From Chloropicon primus (lineage: Eukaryota; Chlorophyta; Chloropicophyceae; Chloropicales; Chloropicaceae): a DNA stretch of 64,000 nt. The stretch is taken from the NCBI GenBank assembly GCA_023205875.1, contig CP060757.1:496001-560000 (forward strand), read 5' to 3'. Position numbers and translations under genes: made by a program. Positions 1 through 10,042 of this stretch are shown here, piece after piece. The number at the start of each line of letters is the position of its first letter. Within the stretch, counting starts at the first letter, position 1. The notes beneath the pieces are model-generated. The model saw only the letters and a list, made by a program, of their open reading frames with translations, was not told the origin of the DNA and did no database searches.

Positions 1-1005
1 GACCCGGCAGTAGTTCCAAAGACGCCTCGACTTGTCCCTCGGGATTTGGACCTGCCTCCTTTCCCCCGGGATCCAGGGCTGGGCGCCTTTCCTCGAATGC
101 AGCACAGTCCAGTCCAGTCCGTTCTCGCTGCACTTGAGCGCCCAGCTGGTCGGCCCGCCGAAGACGGCGCCGCCCAAAGCCGCGAGATTCACCTGGCCGT
201 CCTCGCCCTCCGACGAGCCGCGGGGGGGGGGCGAAGCGGGGTACGACGACAAGCTGTAGCCCCTGACGGGCCTCGGCTCCTGGAAGCTGTACTCGATCCA
301 CTGGGGCTTCCCCTCCTCCGCTGTCCAGGGCCGGCTCATCCACACCGTGGAGACATCCCCGTCGAACGCGAAGGATGGCCTGTGCTCCTCGTAGCTCTTG
401 GTCGTGCTCGCCGAGGCGTACGAGAGGTGCGACGAGAGGTCGGCCTCGCCCTGCTGCTCCCTCTGCTTGCGCCTAAGAAGATCCTCGAGGTCGAGCGTCT
501 TCAGCTGGGCGTTGGTGACGCCGTACGAGGGCGACGACCCCTTCGGATCGCCGACCACGGCGGGCCCGATCCCGATCCCCTGCTGCCCGCCATCATCGTC
601 CGGGGAGGCGTCCTGGAGCAGCAGGGGGAGAACGTCCCTGCTCAGCGTGATCGCGTCTCCGGGCGCGCTCTCGGCCCTCGCGAGCTGGCCCCCAGCGAGG
701 GCCCCCAGGAGCTTGTCGCCCAGCGCGCTCCTCAAGTCGGAGACTCTGGGCGTTACGGAGACGTCCTCGCCAGTAACGGCCTCGATCTCGTCCACCCAAA
801 TGACTTTCTTGATGTACTTTGCCTTGCCCGTGCCGTTCGAGTCCAGCAGACCGGTCTGGGGCTCGAGGGGCACGTTCCAGCCCAGGGACCTCTCCCCACC
901 CCGGGTCGGCGCTCCACCGTCCTCCTGGGCCAGGCACCACGACGACGAGAGCAACGAGGAGATCGCCGCGATCAGCGCCACGACGGCGAAGAAGTGGTCC
1001 GACAT
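1..1005 (-). CDS. Secreted discoidin (F5/8 type C)-like protein, cut by window edge
   Basis: An open frame runs on the minus strand from an ATG at 1005 to the left edge without a stop, so only the first 335 residues are seen. Residues about 5-25 form a hydrophobic signal peptide ending near the string WCLAQ. Residues about 190-335 look like a galactose-binding/discoidin domain: SFAFDGDVSTVWMS, then IEYSF, then SWALKCSENGLDWTVL and IPRDKSRRLWNY are typical of its strands. Family knowledge suggests an extracellular or lumenal carbohydrate- or lipid-binding role; the ligand cannot be told. The next gene is divergent, with 343 bp between. The secreted nature is clear; the domain name is moderately sure. 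Confidence 0.7.
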   Translation of the reverse strand, partial: MSDHFFAVVALIAAISSLLSSSWCLAQEDGGAPTRGGERSLGWNVPLEPQTGLLDSNGTGKAKYIKKVIWVDEIEAVTGEDVSVTPRVSDLRSALGDKLLGALAGGQLARAESAPGDAITLSRDVLPLLLQDASPDDDGGQQGIGIGPAVVGDPKGSSPSYGVTNAQLKTLDLEDLLRRKQREQQGEADLSSHLSYASASTTKSYEEHRPSFAFDGDVSTVWMSRPWTAEEGKPQWIEYSFQEPRPVRGYSLSSYPASPPPRGSSEGEDGQVNLAALGGAVFGGPTSWALKCSENGLDWTVLHSRKGAQPWIPGERRQVQIPRDKSRRLWNYCRV

Positions 1006-1348
1006 CGAGAGATGCCGCCGCGTCAGGGGTACCACGCGACCACCAACCAGTAAAATGCGTTCGCGAATCGCGTTTGCGATTCTGTTGTGTTGTGCGCTCC
1101 TCCTGCTCGGGTTCGTTCCCCTCCTCCTCCATCGCAGATCTCGAGATCAGAAAATCGCAGATGTCAAGGGGAAGCGGCCGTCGCATGAAAATGAATGAAT
1201 TGAGAGGGAGGAGGGAAGAGAAACGGTTTGAGGCCGACGACCATTCATCGCACTCGGAGAGTGAGAAGAGGACAAAGAGGCAGGCGCCTTCCCCCCAAGC
1301 CGAAGTTGTTCATCTGCGAATCGAATCACGGGACGACGACGTTACGAG
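1006..1348. other. Divergent intergenic region
   Basis: This 343-bp stretch separates two divergent genes for secreted proteins and must hold both promoters. I see no RNA gene, no TATA box and no convincing extra coding region. Confidence 0.5.
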
Positions 1349-1993
1349 ATGGTGGCGAGAAGAAGGAGTACATGGGTGATGACCATGCCATCGGTCGTGG
1401 TGATGCTGGCCCTGCTGGCGGTGATGTGCGGATCCGCCGTCGAAGCGAAGAGAGGCGCCGTGCCCGGGAAGAGGGTCGCTTGGGAGTACTGCGATCCGAA
1501 CGCGACGTACCCGGCCAACGTCACGAGCGTGAGAATGAACCGCTACCCACCAAGGGCGGGGGACCGAGTCAAGCTCAGCGTGAGGGGCTTCCACAGTAAG
1601 TATTTAGGTTCGAAGGCGAGGCGCGTGACGCGCGCGGCCCTCTCGCGAGAAAAAATTGAGCTGAGCTGAGCTGAGCTGAACTGGAAAAACGACGGCCTGA
1701 CCTTGCCCTCTGCTGACTCCTTCTCCCCAGGCGAGCCGGTCACGGGCGGGACGATTGACTTTGGAGCTTCCTTCAAGGGCATGAGCCTCTACAAGGGCAG
1801 CGAGGACCTGTGCAGGAGGAGCAAGTGCCCCGTCCTGCCCTCCGGAGAGTACCGCTACAGGGCCTCGGAGCGGTTGCCGAGGTTCACTCCCCCCGGCGTC
1901 TACGGCTTGGACGTGAACGTCCACGATCAGGACGGCAAGGAGATTCTTTGCCTCAAAGCGAAGCTCCCGGTCATGCCCGCGGTGCCGCAGTGA
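1349..1993 (+). CDS. Secreted ML-domain (MD-2/NPC2-like) lipid-binding protein
   Basis: Two exons, 1349..1595 and 1731..1993, encode 170 residues; the GT-AG intron falls in phase 1. The N-terminus has a hydrophobic segment (VVVMLALLAVMCGSAVEA), a signal peptide. The mature part has the ML pattern of paired cysteines (EYCDPN, DLCRRSKCP, ILCLKAKLP), an N-glycosylation site (NVTS), and the strands TGGTIDFGASFKG and PPGVYGLDVNVHDQDG. ML proteins bind sterols or other lipids outside the cytosol or in lysosome-like compartments. ATGs at 1349 and 1379 are both possible starts; the first gives a longer n-region. A CTGAC branch site lies about 15 nt before the acceptor. Confidence 0.8.
1596..1730 (+). 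other. Intron of the ML-domain gene with tandem CTGAG pentamers
   Basis: The intron starts GTAAGT and ends CCCCAG. About 1660-1680 holds a tandem run of GAGCT/CTGAG pentamers. Similar pentamer runs occur at 20163-20204 (ACTCA) and 31475-31494 (GCTCA). Confidence 0.7.
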
Positions 1994-2387
1994 CCACCAC
2001 CACCAAGCGAGGCCGAGCATTTTGCATGATACAATACAAGTAACAAGAAAGAATTTTTCGCTTTTCAATTGGATGGATCCTTCCCTGAACTTGTTCCTCC
2101 TTTGGGGGCATGAACCAGGCCAAACAAAAGAGGCAGCCAAAACACACACACACAACAAACACACACACACACACAGAGGGAGAGGTTCCATCGGCATTGT
2201 CCCTTCCACCATCGGCATTGTCCCTTCCACCATCCCCGTCATCCCCTAAGCCACGTGGTGGTGGCCAGTCTGGCAAACCTTTTTTCGCTTTTTTTTATAG
2301 CAGAAGAAGAGGATAAGAAACCAAGACCAAGACCAAGACCAAGACTGCCTCCCGCGAAAAACAAGAGGAAGAAGAGACAGAAGCACG
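1994..2387. other. Intergenic region with AC microsatellite and duplicated 21-mer
   Basis: Between two genes on the plus strand. It contains an AC-rich run at about 2138-2176 and a perfect tandem pair of a 21-bp unit (2190-2210 and 2211-2231). A sequence matching an E2F-like site on the minus strand (TTTTCGCGGGA) lies at about 2350-2360, shortly before the next start codon. No further gene seen. Confidence 0.6.
2190..2231 (+). repeat. Tandem duplication of a 21-bp unit
   Basis: Two identical adjacent copies of a unit beginning ATCGGCATTG and ending TTCCACC. It lies in the 5' flank of the next gene and looks like a recent slippage product. Confidence 0.9.
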
Positions 2388-2809
2388 ATGTCGCACGGAG
2401 CACCAAGCTTGATCAAGAACGGATCGCCCTGCATTCACATGAGTTGGGTTGTCCCGGAGGAGAAGGAGGCCGAGTTGGACGCGTTCTGGAAGTCGCACGA
2501 AGCTTGGATGAGAAAGACTCATACCATTGGCTGCGTTTTCGACGACGAGACCAAGCCCAGGCTCCTGCACTACTACATCGCCAAGGGAAAGCAGATGACC
2601 GACCCGATGGACCCCACCAAGGGCACGACTGGCAACGTTGTGTACCAGATGTCGGAGACGTACGTCGCCGACGAGGACATCCAGAGGCACATGAAGGTCG
2701 CCTCGGAGTGGGAGCCCTTCAAGAGCGGAACGATGGCCAAGTACATCCAGGAGTACGGAAACCACACCACGCTCGGAACGGACAAGATCTTCTGCGGAAT
2801 GGCCGACTA

Positions 2810-2810
<1 letters not shown>
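2388..2810 (+). CDS. Small hypothetical protein, dimeric alpha/beta-barrel-like
   Basis: A single exon of 140 residues. The layout (IHMSWVVPEEKEAELDAFW, then LLHYYIAKGKQM, then VVYQMSETYVADEDIQRHM) alternates strand and helix like the ferredoxin-like dimeric alpha/beta barrels (ABM or EthD type), in which a strand is followed by a helix with acidic residues. No signal peptide or membrane segment is visible, so it is probably cytosolic. Codon use matches the neighbours. No specific reaction can be assigned. A GA microsatellite follows the stop directly. Confidence 0.72.

Positions 2811-2811
<1 letters not shown>

Positions 2812-2841
<30 letters not shown>
2812..2841 (+). repeat. GA microsatellite
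   Basis: A run of about 15 GA units just after the stop codon of the preceding gene, in its 3' untranslated region. Confidence 0.9.
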
Positions 2842-2843
<2 letters not shown>

Positions 2844-2965
2844 TGTGGAGGAGGGCGTGCTTGCCCGAACACGAGTGGGTGAGCTAGTCTACAAGAACTA
2901 TTTTACAGCCCTTTGTTATCGAATTAGTAATAACAAGATATATCGTCCTCCGCGACCCCTTTCTG

Positions 2966-5163
2966 TCACTTGTGGTGGTGCTTGTTCCAGTGGATGTTCA
3001 TGCTTCCTATCGGCGGCAGCACCGCGCTCTGACCTTGGTGGCTGTTGCTCGAAGCGTAGCTGCTCCCGTGGCCGTGGTGGTGGCTACCCTCGTGCTGCTG
3101 CATGTTGTGGTAAGCGTGCGACTTCTTCGCGTGAATCTTGTTCAGGGCCCGCTGCTGGACCCCGTAAACCAAGGAGGCGCGGTTCCGAGAGCTGTATTGG
3201 CTGCTGCTATTGGACTCGTAACTGTTGCTGTGGCCGTGGTGGTGCTGCTGGCTCGGTGGGATGTGGGACAAGGACTTGCCGTACGTCTGAGTGAGGTGCT
3301 CGTGGCTGCTCTTGAGGTACGACATGTAAGGCTTGGACGAGTGGTGCTTGTGCTTCCCGTACGGACTCCTTTTCGCGCCCTCCGAGTTCCTGTAGTTCCT
3401 GTAGGAGGACATCGTCATGTGACCCTCCTGGATCCACTTGTGCTGCATGGCTTCCTCGGGGGTGAAGCGCTTCTCGATGTCCCACTTCAGGCAGCCCTCC
3501 AGGAACGAGATGAAGAGCTGGTCCGTGCACCTCAGGGCGTCGGAGAGGGTCTTGTTCCCCGGCCTTCGCCTCTTGTTGCGAGAGTTCACCACAAGCTTGG
3601 GGTGGTCATCCTCGTCGAAAAAGAGCTTCTTCCTCGTGGCGAGGTCCAGCATGCGCTTTGGCGGCAGGCCGAGGATCTCCATGATGCAAGCCAGCTGCTC
3701 GCTCTCGTTCTCCCCCGCGAACAGGGGGTACCCCGTGTACAGCTCGGCCAAGATGCACCCGAAGCTCCATATGTCAATCGAGACGTCGTAAGGCAAGCCC
3801 AAGATCACTTCAGGCGCCCTGTAGAACCTGGACTGGATGTAGGTGTACACGCGCTCATCCTCGAAGCAGGAGGACCCGAAGTCGATCACTTTTATTGCTG
3901 ACTTGCTGGGCTGCTTCAGCAGGATGTTCTCCGGCTTCAGATCACAGTGAATCACGCGCTCCTTTTTCAGGAACTTCAAGGCCACCAAGATCTGGGAAGC
4001 AAACCTTCGAATCAGGCTCAGGCTCAAGCCCTGAAAGTTATTGCTTCGGATGAACTCGTACAAGTTGATCGAAAGAAGCTCGAACGAGATGCACAGGTGG
4101 TTCCTGAAGTAAAAGTACTCGAAGGTGTGCACAATGTTCACCTCGTCGTTCACGTCCTTGTGCCGGAGGTGCTCTAAAATCTTCACCTCAATCAAGGCCT
4201 GGTGATGGAAGCGCTTCTTGTTTCGAATCACCTTGACAGCCTTCACGGTATTCGTCTTGTGGTCCAAGCACTTCATGACTTGCCCGAAGGAGCCCTTGCC
4301 CAGCAGCCCCTGGACCTCGTACCTGTACCCCACGTGGTCCCGCACGATCACCTGATAGTCTCCGTTCTCGTCATCAAAACCGTGATTGTTCTTGCCGGTT
4401 ATTGGGGACCCTTTGATCTTCTTCACGTTCTCCCCCAAGTAGTAGATCTTCGGGTACTCGAGCACCTCGCTCTGCTCGAAGTCAGTAAGCTTGTCCGAGT
4501 GGTGCTTCAGTGCCCCGTACGGAGTGATTGGGAACTGCACGGCTTGCTGGATCTTGGTTGCTTCCTTGTTGAAGCGGTGCTTGAGTCCTGGCTCGTACGA
4601 TTGGCGCAAGGTCGTCCGGGAAGTCGATGTCTGCCGAGCGTCGCTGTACTTCTGACCGTAACGATGGCTCCTGCGTCACAACAGCAAAGGGAGAGAGAGA
4701 CAGAGACAGAGAGAAATCAGAGATGAGTCAGCGAGGAGAAGGATAGGAATAGAATATTTGAAGTCTTTCGAGGCACGGGGTCTCCGGAGGGCACCTCGGA
4801 TCGACGTCGACTCTGCGGCTCGGTCCCCGGTGATGCCACGGCGTGTAGCACTTACCTTGCAGGGAAGATCTCGTCGGTGGAGTCCTCGCTCGTTAGCGTC
4901 CCCGGGCTATCGTACTTGTCCTGGTACTTCTTGTGGTTCCCTTTCCTCTTCTCCGGTTTCTCGTAGTGCGGCGCGAGGCCGTTGTTCTTTCGCGTGAATT
5001 CCTGCTGACTCGGCGGCAACCTGCTGGACGAGTTGTCCCTGCTGTCCCAGCCCTCGCCACTCTTCTCTGGAACCAACTTTGCCTTGGCATTAGCCAGAAA
5101 AGGAAGTCCCTTGGATAGCTTCCCACCGTGGGAAGACACTCCGTGCAGGGACCCAAGCTCCAT
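2966..5163 (-). CDS. Class II DYRK dual-specificity kinase
   Basis: Two exons (5163..4856 and 4670..2966) encode 670 residues. The intron has GTAAGT, a CTGAC branch site and CAG. The catalytic domain starts near residue 222: glycine loop GKGSFGQ (226-233), lysine in AVKVI (about 249), HCDLKPEN (344-351), DFG (366-368), and the activation-loop YTYIQSRFYRAPE (378 on), whose second tyrosine is the autophosphorylation site of DYRKs. Upstream, DFEQSEVLEYPKIYYLG and DENGDYQVIVRDHVGYRYEV match the NAPA/DYRK-homology region of DYRK2/4/Pom1 kinases, so class II rather than class I. The C-terminal 140 residues are rich in His, Ser and Tyr. Roles in the family include growth, polarity and cilium control. 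TTACA (TGTAA on this strand) at 2903 is a likely poly(A) signal. Confidence 0.93.
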
Positions 5164-5647
5164 TTTTTAGCGCCCCCTCCCTCCCGCTATGCACGGAGTA
5201 TTCCTGGCCCTCCCCTTCTTGCCTTGTGCTTCCTTTGGCCCCCGCCACCCTCGTCTGACTCACACCTCGTTCCCTCGTTCCAAGCGTTTCGGTTCACTCG
5301 AGACGACTTTTTGCCATTTCTGCAACGCGGGGTCTCTCAATGCGGTGAACCGTCCTTCCACCGAACTCGTGGGAACACGCCTGGTCACTCTGTACTGTCC
5401 CGTGGCCTTCCAAGGTCGTGAACTTGGGGCTCGGCGGTGTACTCTGCAAGGCGCGACGTTTTGCCGCCTTTGCCTTTGTCTGGATAGACTGAAAGAAACT
5501 CCTCGTCTGATTCCATTTGACCTTCGTTTCCTGGAGGGCAGACAAACTCAGGATGATGAAGGAAGTGAGCCAGAGGGTGACGGGTAAGCTCCGATAATGG
5601 GGGGGGTGCATATATTACAAGAGGAAGGGGTGGTGATACAGCCTATC
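5164..5647. other. Intergenic region between DYRK start and methionine aminopeptidase end
   Basis: 484 bp. It holds the 3' untranslated region of the aminopeptidase gene, with a TGTAA signal on the minus strand at 5615-5619, and the promoter of the DYRK gene. Minus-strand reading 5611-5294 is open for 105 residues but has no recognisable domain; I treat it as leader sequence. Confidence 0.5.
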
Positions 5648-6746
5648 TTAAAGGTTGGTGAGGATTTCCACTCCGGTTTCAGTGATAAGCAGGGTGTGCT
5701 CGAACTGGGCGGACAAGCTGCCGTCTGCGGTCACTGCGGTCCAGTTGTCCTTCCATATCTTCGGCTTGATCGAACCAAGCGTGAGCATAGGCTCTATCGT
5801 GAACGTTTGCCCGACCTCCATAACGCCGGGCTCCCTGTTTGGGTAGTGCAGGACGACGGGACTGCTGTGAAACACGGTGCCCACACCGTGACCCACGAAA
5901 CTCTTCACGACGTTCATCTTGTAGGAGTTTGCGACCTTTTGGATCTCTTGCCCGATCCTGTTGAAGCGGACCCCTGGGGCGCATATCGCTATGGAGGCGT
6001 CCAGGGACTCTTTGGTGGCTTGAACGAGCCTCTTGGCCTCGTCCGTGACGCTCTCGCCCACGAAGAACATCCTGCTCGTGTCCCCGTGGTGGCCGTCCAG
6101 AAAGACCGTCACATCGATGTTGACAATGTCCCCGTCCTCAAGAGGTCGGGAGTCTGGGATGCCGTGGCAAATGCACTCGTTGATGGAGGTGCAAACACTC
6201 TTCGGGAACCCCCCGTACCTGAGTGGCGATGGATACGCCCCCCTCTCTATGACCATCTGGTGCACCGCCTTGTCGATGTCGTCCGTTTTCACCCCGGGCC
6301 GAACCATCTTGCCAGCCATCTCCAACACCTCCGCCGCAAACCTTCCAGAAGCTCTCATCCTCTCGATGCCCTCCTTGTTGTGTACCTGGTAGTTATCGTC
6401 CCACGGGGGATTCTCCTGCGTTTCCGCGTAAGGTGGCCTGTTGATGTTGGCCGGAACCGGAAGCGGCGGCGAAATAACTCCTGGCATGAGCCGGTTCCTG
6501 TTCTTTCCCCTGTCGCAGAGGCACGACAGTTGACCACGAGGTTGCGAAAGCGAAAGTCAACACAGTTCTGGAGACGACGGAAGCAGGAGAGGGGTTGCCT
6601 CGGTTGCGCCATACTCACCCTTTCTTCTCCGCGAACCCTTTCTTCCTGGACATGATCTCAGAAAAACCTCTCCTCGCTTGTATCCACAGGCTGCTCGACC
6701 TCCCCACCCCGCAACTCATGGCCACGGCACCCCTCATTCTCAACAT
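5648..6746 (-). CDS. Organellar type I methionine aminopeptidase (MAP1B/1D type)
   Basis: Exon 1 is 6746..6619, exon 2 is taken as 6509..5648; 329 residues. An acceptor 12 nt further in (exon from 6497) also keeps the frame. The enzyme removes initiator methionine from organelle-made proteins. Metal ligands are visible: IDVTVFLDGHHGD supplies two aspartates, GHGVGTVFH a histidine, TIEPM a glutamate, and QFEHT the last glutamate. The N-terminal zinc fingers of cytosolic MAP1 are absent. Exon 1 gives an arginine-rich, acid-free presequence with RRGFS, typical of mitochondrial (or dual) import; the start was chosen because it restores this leader. VSPxLPVP-like string GVISPPLPVP is a hallmark of plant MAP1B. 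The next gene is divergent. Confidence 0.9.
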
Positions 6747-7842
6747 GTTGTGAGTCTAGAGTTCCAGAGTATCCCTCGTGCTGGTGCTGGTTTCGCGCAC
6801 CTAAGGAATCCAATTACAGCCTTCAAGCGAAACTTGGCGAGGTAAAAGTATCGATCGAAAGGTCGCGAGACGTACGTGTTATTCGTCCGAGAACTCAAAA
6901 CCCCTACCCCTACCCTCTCCTTTCTCCTCCTCGTCCTCCTCCTTGGGAGCTCTTCTCCTTGGTGAGTGGACTATTGTATAGCAAGACAAACCTCGAGCGT
7001 AAGCGCCTCCAATCCTCACCAAATCCTTCGAGTGAGGGATCCAGAGAGAGATCACGAGATGAAGAACCCTCTAATAGTCTTCCCTGGTACCTCCCTTCCC
7101 TCTTCCTCGACCGAAAGCGCCCCCAACTTACCTCCTTACCTTGGGACTCTTGGGCCCTTCCTCGTTTTGTTTTTGGATAAGTTTTGTTTTTGTCCAAATG
7201 CATGGGTTGTTTTTTTTTTTGGACGAGAGGGAGAGCGAGGGCCTAGGGCGGAAAGGGGCCAAGGCGTAGGCGTCCAACAACGAGGAGGTGAGGAATCGAA
7301 GACAGGGTGGCGTGAGAGCACGGGGGGGGACTCCAACGCGAAGGGAATGACGAACCTTTGCCTGAAGTGATAGAGGAAACGGAAGAGGGGGGGGGACGTT
7401 ACCGCGTTTGTTGTTGTGGGGAACGAGTGACGTTTGAGTTGGGTGTGTTTGAGTTGGGTGTGTGTGTGTGTGTGTGTGTGTATTTCATCGACGCGTGGCT
7501 CCCGAGCGAACGTGGAGGAGTGGTACCGAGGTTTCGTGGGCAGGGATGCGCCGCCCTCGCATCGCATCGCAACGCAACGCAACGTCTCGTGGGATCTCTA
7601 TCTCTTGGGGGACGAGTTTTTTTTGCTGACACGACACTGCTCCATCGCTTGGATATATATGTATATATCGTCCTCCTCGGCTTGCGAACCCTCTTCTGCT
7701 CTTGCTGCTCCCGCCCTGTAGAGTCTTGTTGAATCGATAACCTCTTTGTCTCTCTCAAGATTTGGGTTCCGCTTTGCGTCTGGACTCCATATCTCGCGGA
7801 GCGCGTGGGTTTGGTGAAGAGAAGAGAGAGGAGTTTGCAGCC
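6747..7842. other. 1.1-kb divergent intergenic region
   Basis: Between the aminopeptidase gene and the UEV gene. It contains a GT microsatellite (7458-7481) and short homopolymers. Several frames are open for 100-150 codons but are low-complexity and without domains. On the minus strand at about 6999-7020 there is a GGTGAGGATT string resembling the promoter motif described at 33559 and 47968. No RNA gene seen. Confidence 0.5.
7458..7481 (+). repeat. GT microsatellite
   Basis: About 12 GT units in the divergent intergenic region upstream of the UEV gene. Confidence 0.85.
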
Positions 7843-8205
7843 ATGGCGAATATACCTCGCAGTTTCAGGCTCTTGGAGGAGCTAGAGAGGGCCGAGAAGG
7901 GGCAAGTAGACGGAACGATTAGCTATGGCCTGGATCAAGAGGACGACGTGAACCTCGTTCACTGGGTTGCTAGTATCATGGACCGCAACGGGGACCTGCA
8001 TAGTCTGAAGCTCGAGTGCTCCCCAGAGTACCCCAACAAGCCTCCAAAGGTTTACTTCACGCCAAGGATAGACAACAAACACGTCCTGCCAGACGGTCAG
8101 GTGAACACCAACTTCTGGATGATCAAGGACTGGAACTCGAGCTACTCCATAGAAAAGCTTCTCAAGGCCATAAGGGACAACATCATTCTTGGGAGGAGAA
8201 TGTGA
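7843..8205 (+). CDS. Ubiquitin E2 variant (UEV1/MMS2)
   Basis: One exon, 120 residues. It matches UEV proteins along its length: IPRSFRLLEELERAEKG, DGTISYGL, LHSLKLECSPEYPNKPPKVYF, then VNTNFWMIKDWNSSYSI. The segment that carries the catalytic cysteine in true E2 enzymes has none, as expected for a UEV. UEVs pair with Ubc13 to build K63-linked ubiquitin chains used in post-replication repair. Compared with the usual 140 or so residues, the loop around residue 45 is shorter and the C-terminal tail ends at ILGRRM. The start is the ATG in the GCAGCCATGG context; an earlier in-frame reading lacks an ATG. Confidence 0.9.
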   Translation: MANIPRSFRLLEELERAEKGQVDGTISYGLDQEDDVNLVHWVASIMDRNGDLHSLKLECSPEYPNKPPKVYFTPRIDNKHVLPDGQVNTNFWMIKDWNSSYSIEKLLKAIRDNIILGRRM

Positions 8206-8419
8206 GCCAGAGGTGAAGCTTCGATTGGAGTTGCGCGCGAGGATTCCCTGCCCCCCCCTCTAAGCTCTAAGCAAAGTAAAGATGAAATTCAATCCTCTTT
8301 TCTTTTTGCCGTGTCCTTGGCCCGTCTCTCTCTCTCTCTCTGCTTCGCGCGCGCCCATCCATCCTCTCTGTCAATTGATGAATTTTCTGGCTCCCCTCGC
8401 CTCACCTTCCAGAGAGGAG

Positions 8420-8758
8420 ATGGCGCGCGTGGTGATCGAGAACGTGGACGGGGAGGGACTGCGGAGGTCGAAGGCCCGCGCCCTGTCGCGGAAGCTTTGC
8501 GTCGCCGGGCTCTTCGGCGTTCCTTTCTTCTGGGTCGTGCACCTGTGGTACTTTTGGCCCGAAGTCAGGAAGCCGCGAGGCGATGCGTACATAAAGAGGA
8601 ACGCGGTGGGGACCATGGCTGCCTTCTCGGTCGTCATGCTCGCTCTCGTGGTGTGGATGTTCGTGTACCACGTGGGAGGAAAGGGTTTGCTGGGAGACGC
8701 CTTCGAGAGGCTGAACATCTCCAACGTCGACCTTGACGCCCTTCTCCAGGGGGGGTAG
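8420..8758 (+). CDS. PSENEN: PEN-2, gamma-secretase subunit
   Basis: One exon, 112 residues from the ATG at 8420. LSRKLCVAGLFGVPFFWVVH followed by LWYFWPEV matches the first hydrophobic segment of PEN-2 with its Trp-rich border. IKRNAVGTMAAFSVVML is the second membrane segment, where PEN-2 has a conserved RxxVG. PEN-2 is the smallest gamma-secretase subunit and triggers presenilin cleavage in the ER/Golgi membrane; plants and some algae keep it. An in-frame ATG at 8282 would add 46 low-complexity residues; I judge it untranslated leader because the core family starts near residue 15 of the short form. TGTAA lies at 8808-8812. Confidence 0.85.
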   Translation: MARVVIENVDGEGLRRSKARALSRKLCVAGLFGVPFFWVVHLWYFWPEVRKPRGDAYIKRNAVGTMAAFSVVMLALVVWMFVYHVGGKGLLGDAFERLNISNVDLDALLQGG

Positions 8759-8944
8759 TGTTAGCCCCGCCAATTCCATCTGACGCAACGACGAATCAGG
8801 AAGTGTGTGTAACCGTTTTAGCTGTACTCTAATCGCACAGGACAAGTGGGGCTCGTTGAAGTCCTCCAGGAAGTGCTCTATCTTACATTATTTACAAGCG
8901 CTTTTTTTGTATTGGTTTTTTTTTGTGTGTGCGTGTGTGTGTTC

Positions 8945-10042
8945 CTAGCCATCGTCCTCACCTGCTAGGATGATCCTCCTGCACGCGTCTGACTTGGCGC
9001 TGTACGGCATGAGCTCGCAGAGCTGCTCGAGGCTGACCAGCTTGCTGTGAAAGAAATCCCCCCGGGCTTTCTCGATGGAGACTTTTTCTCTCAGCTTGTC
9101 AAAAGCTTTCAGCCTCAGCACGAGGGTCTCCTCGATCTCGAGAAGGACGTCCTCGATCTTCTGGAGCTCGTTCCTCTTCTCCTCTTCCTCTGGGGTCAGG
9201 CCGCCCGCCGCGTCGTCCGCCCCGGCGCTCCTATCGAAGGACTGGTGGAGCGACCTTTGCGGGTATTGGTATTGCCTGTCCTCCCCCGGGCCACGGCGGC
9301 GATAGTCCTGGCCACCGTAGTCCGAGAGGTCGGACCCCGTCCCCGAGTCCAAGGTCAACTCTCCTCCACCCCTTTCACTGTTCGGCGAAGACCCGGCGAT
9401 CTCGTGGGGGCTAGGGGTCAGCTTTGCGCGAAGCAGCGCTATCTCGGCATCCCTGATGGCCTCGGCCGCGCCATCCCCGGTCTTGGACTCCGTGCCGCTG
9501 CTGTCCCCCTCGTTGGGAGACTCGCCGAAGAGCAAGGACATTCCAACCTCGCTCGGAATCAGCCGGTTGGTCAGGGCCTCCAGCGAGCTAGAGGCCTTGG
9601 AAGAGGGCGAGTACTTCTGCCTCTTCATCGCAGCCACGCGCTTCTCCAGGGCCTTGTAGGTGGTCACGACGTGAGGGCAGTTCCTCTGCACCATGGCGTA
9701 GCACCACTGGAGCATCTCGTTGTTCTCCTGGAAGTTCCCACTCGCCAGGGCCATGACGTCTAGGGCCTTGCTCAGCTTCTCCTTCGCGAGCGCCCTGTCC
9801 AATACCTTCAGGTTCCGTATCTTCTCCTCCTTGCTGCTCGGGTGGAAAGCGAGCTTGTGCAGCGGCACGCTGTCCGGGATCAAAGCGTCAACGACCTGGC
9901 AGTACGCGATCCCGTCCGAAAACTCCTCCACCTTGGTGTAGTCTATCCTGAGAAACGAGTTGATCCAGGACATCAGCTCGTACCTCCCCAGCCTCCTCTC
10001 GAGCCTGGCGAGCTTGAACCTGTGCGAAGCCTGGCCGGCCAT
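8945..10042 (-). CDS. EB1 microtubule plus-end binding protein
   Basis: One exon, 365 residues from the ATG at 10042; the reading upstream of it lacks an ATG. Residues about 10-120 are an EB1-type calponin-homology domain: YELMSWINSFLRIDYTKVEE, GIAYCQVVDALIPDSVPLHK, NLKVLDRALAK, NNEMLQWCYAMV. A Ser/Gly-rich acidic linker follows. Residues about 295-355 are the coiled coil and EB-homology motif (RGDFFHSKLVSLEQLCE). EB1 tracks growing plus ends and loads cargo there. The C-terminus ends in GEDDG, without the EEY/F tail that binds CAP-Gly proteins in animals and fungi. TGTAA signals on the minus strand lie at 8883 and 8892. Confidence 0.92.
   Translation of the reverse strand: MAGQASHRFKLARLERRLGRYELMSWINSFLRIDYTKVEEFSDGIAYCQVVDALIPDSVPLHKLAFHPSSKEEKIRNLKVLDRALAKEKLSKALDVMALASGNFQENNEMLQWCYAMVQRNCPHVVTTYKALEKRVAAMKRQKYSPSSKASSSLEALTNRLIPSEVGMSLLFGESPNEGDSSGTESKTGDGAAEAIRDAEIALLRAKLTPSPHEIAGSSPNSERGGGELTLDSGTGSDLSDYGGQDYRRRGPGEDRQYQYPQRSLHQSFDRSAGADDAAGGLTPEEEEKRNELQKIEDVLLEIEETLVLRLKAFDKLREKVSIEKARGDFFHSKLVSLEQLCELMPYSAKSDACRRIILAGEDDG

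Noticed and set aside
5294-5611. 105-codon minus-strand frame with a hydrophobic start
   Set aside because: It begins in the 3' flank of the aminopeptidase gene and ends in the DYRK leader, has no domain, and lies where leader sequence is expected.
8282-8419. Longer N-terminus for PEN-2
   Set aside because: The added 46 residues are pyrimidine-run products and the family does not extend there.
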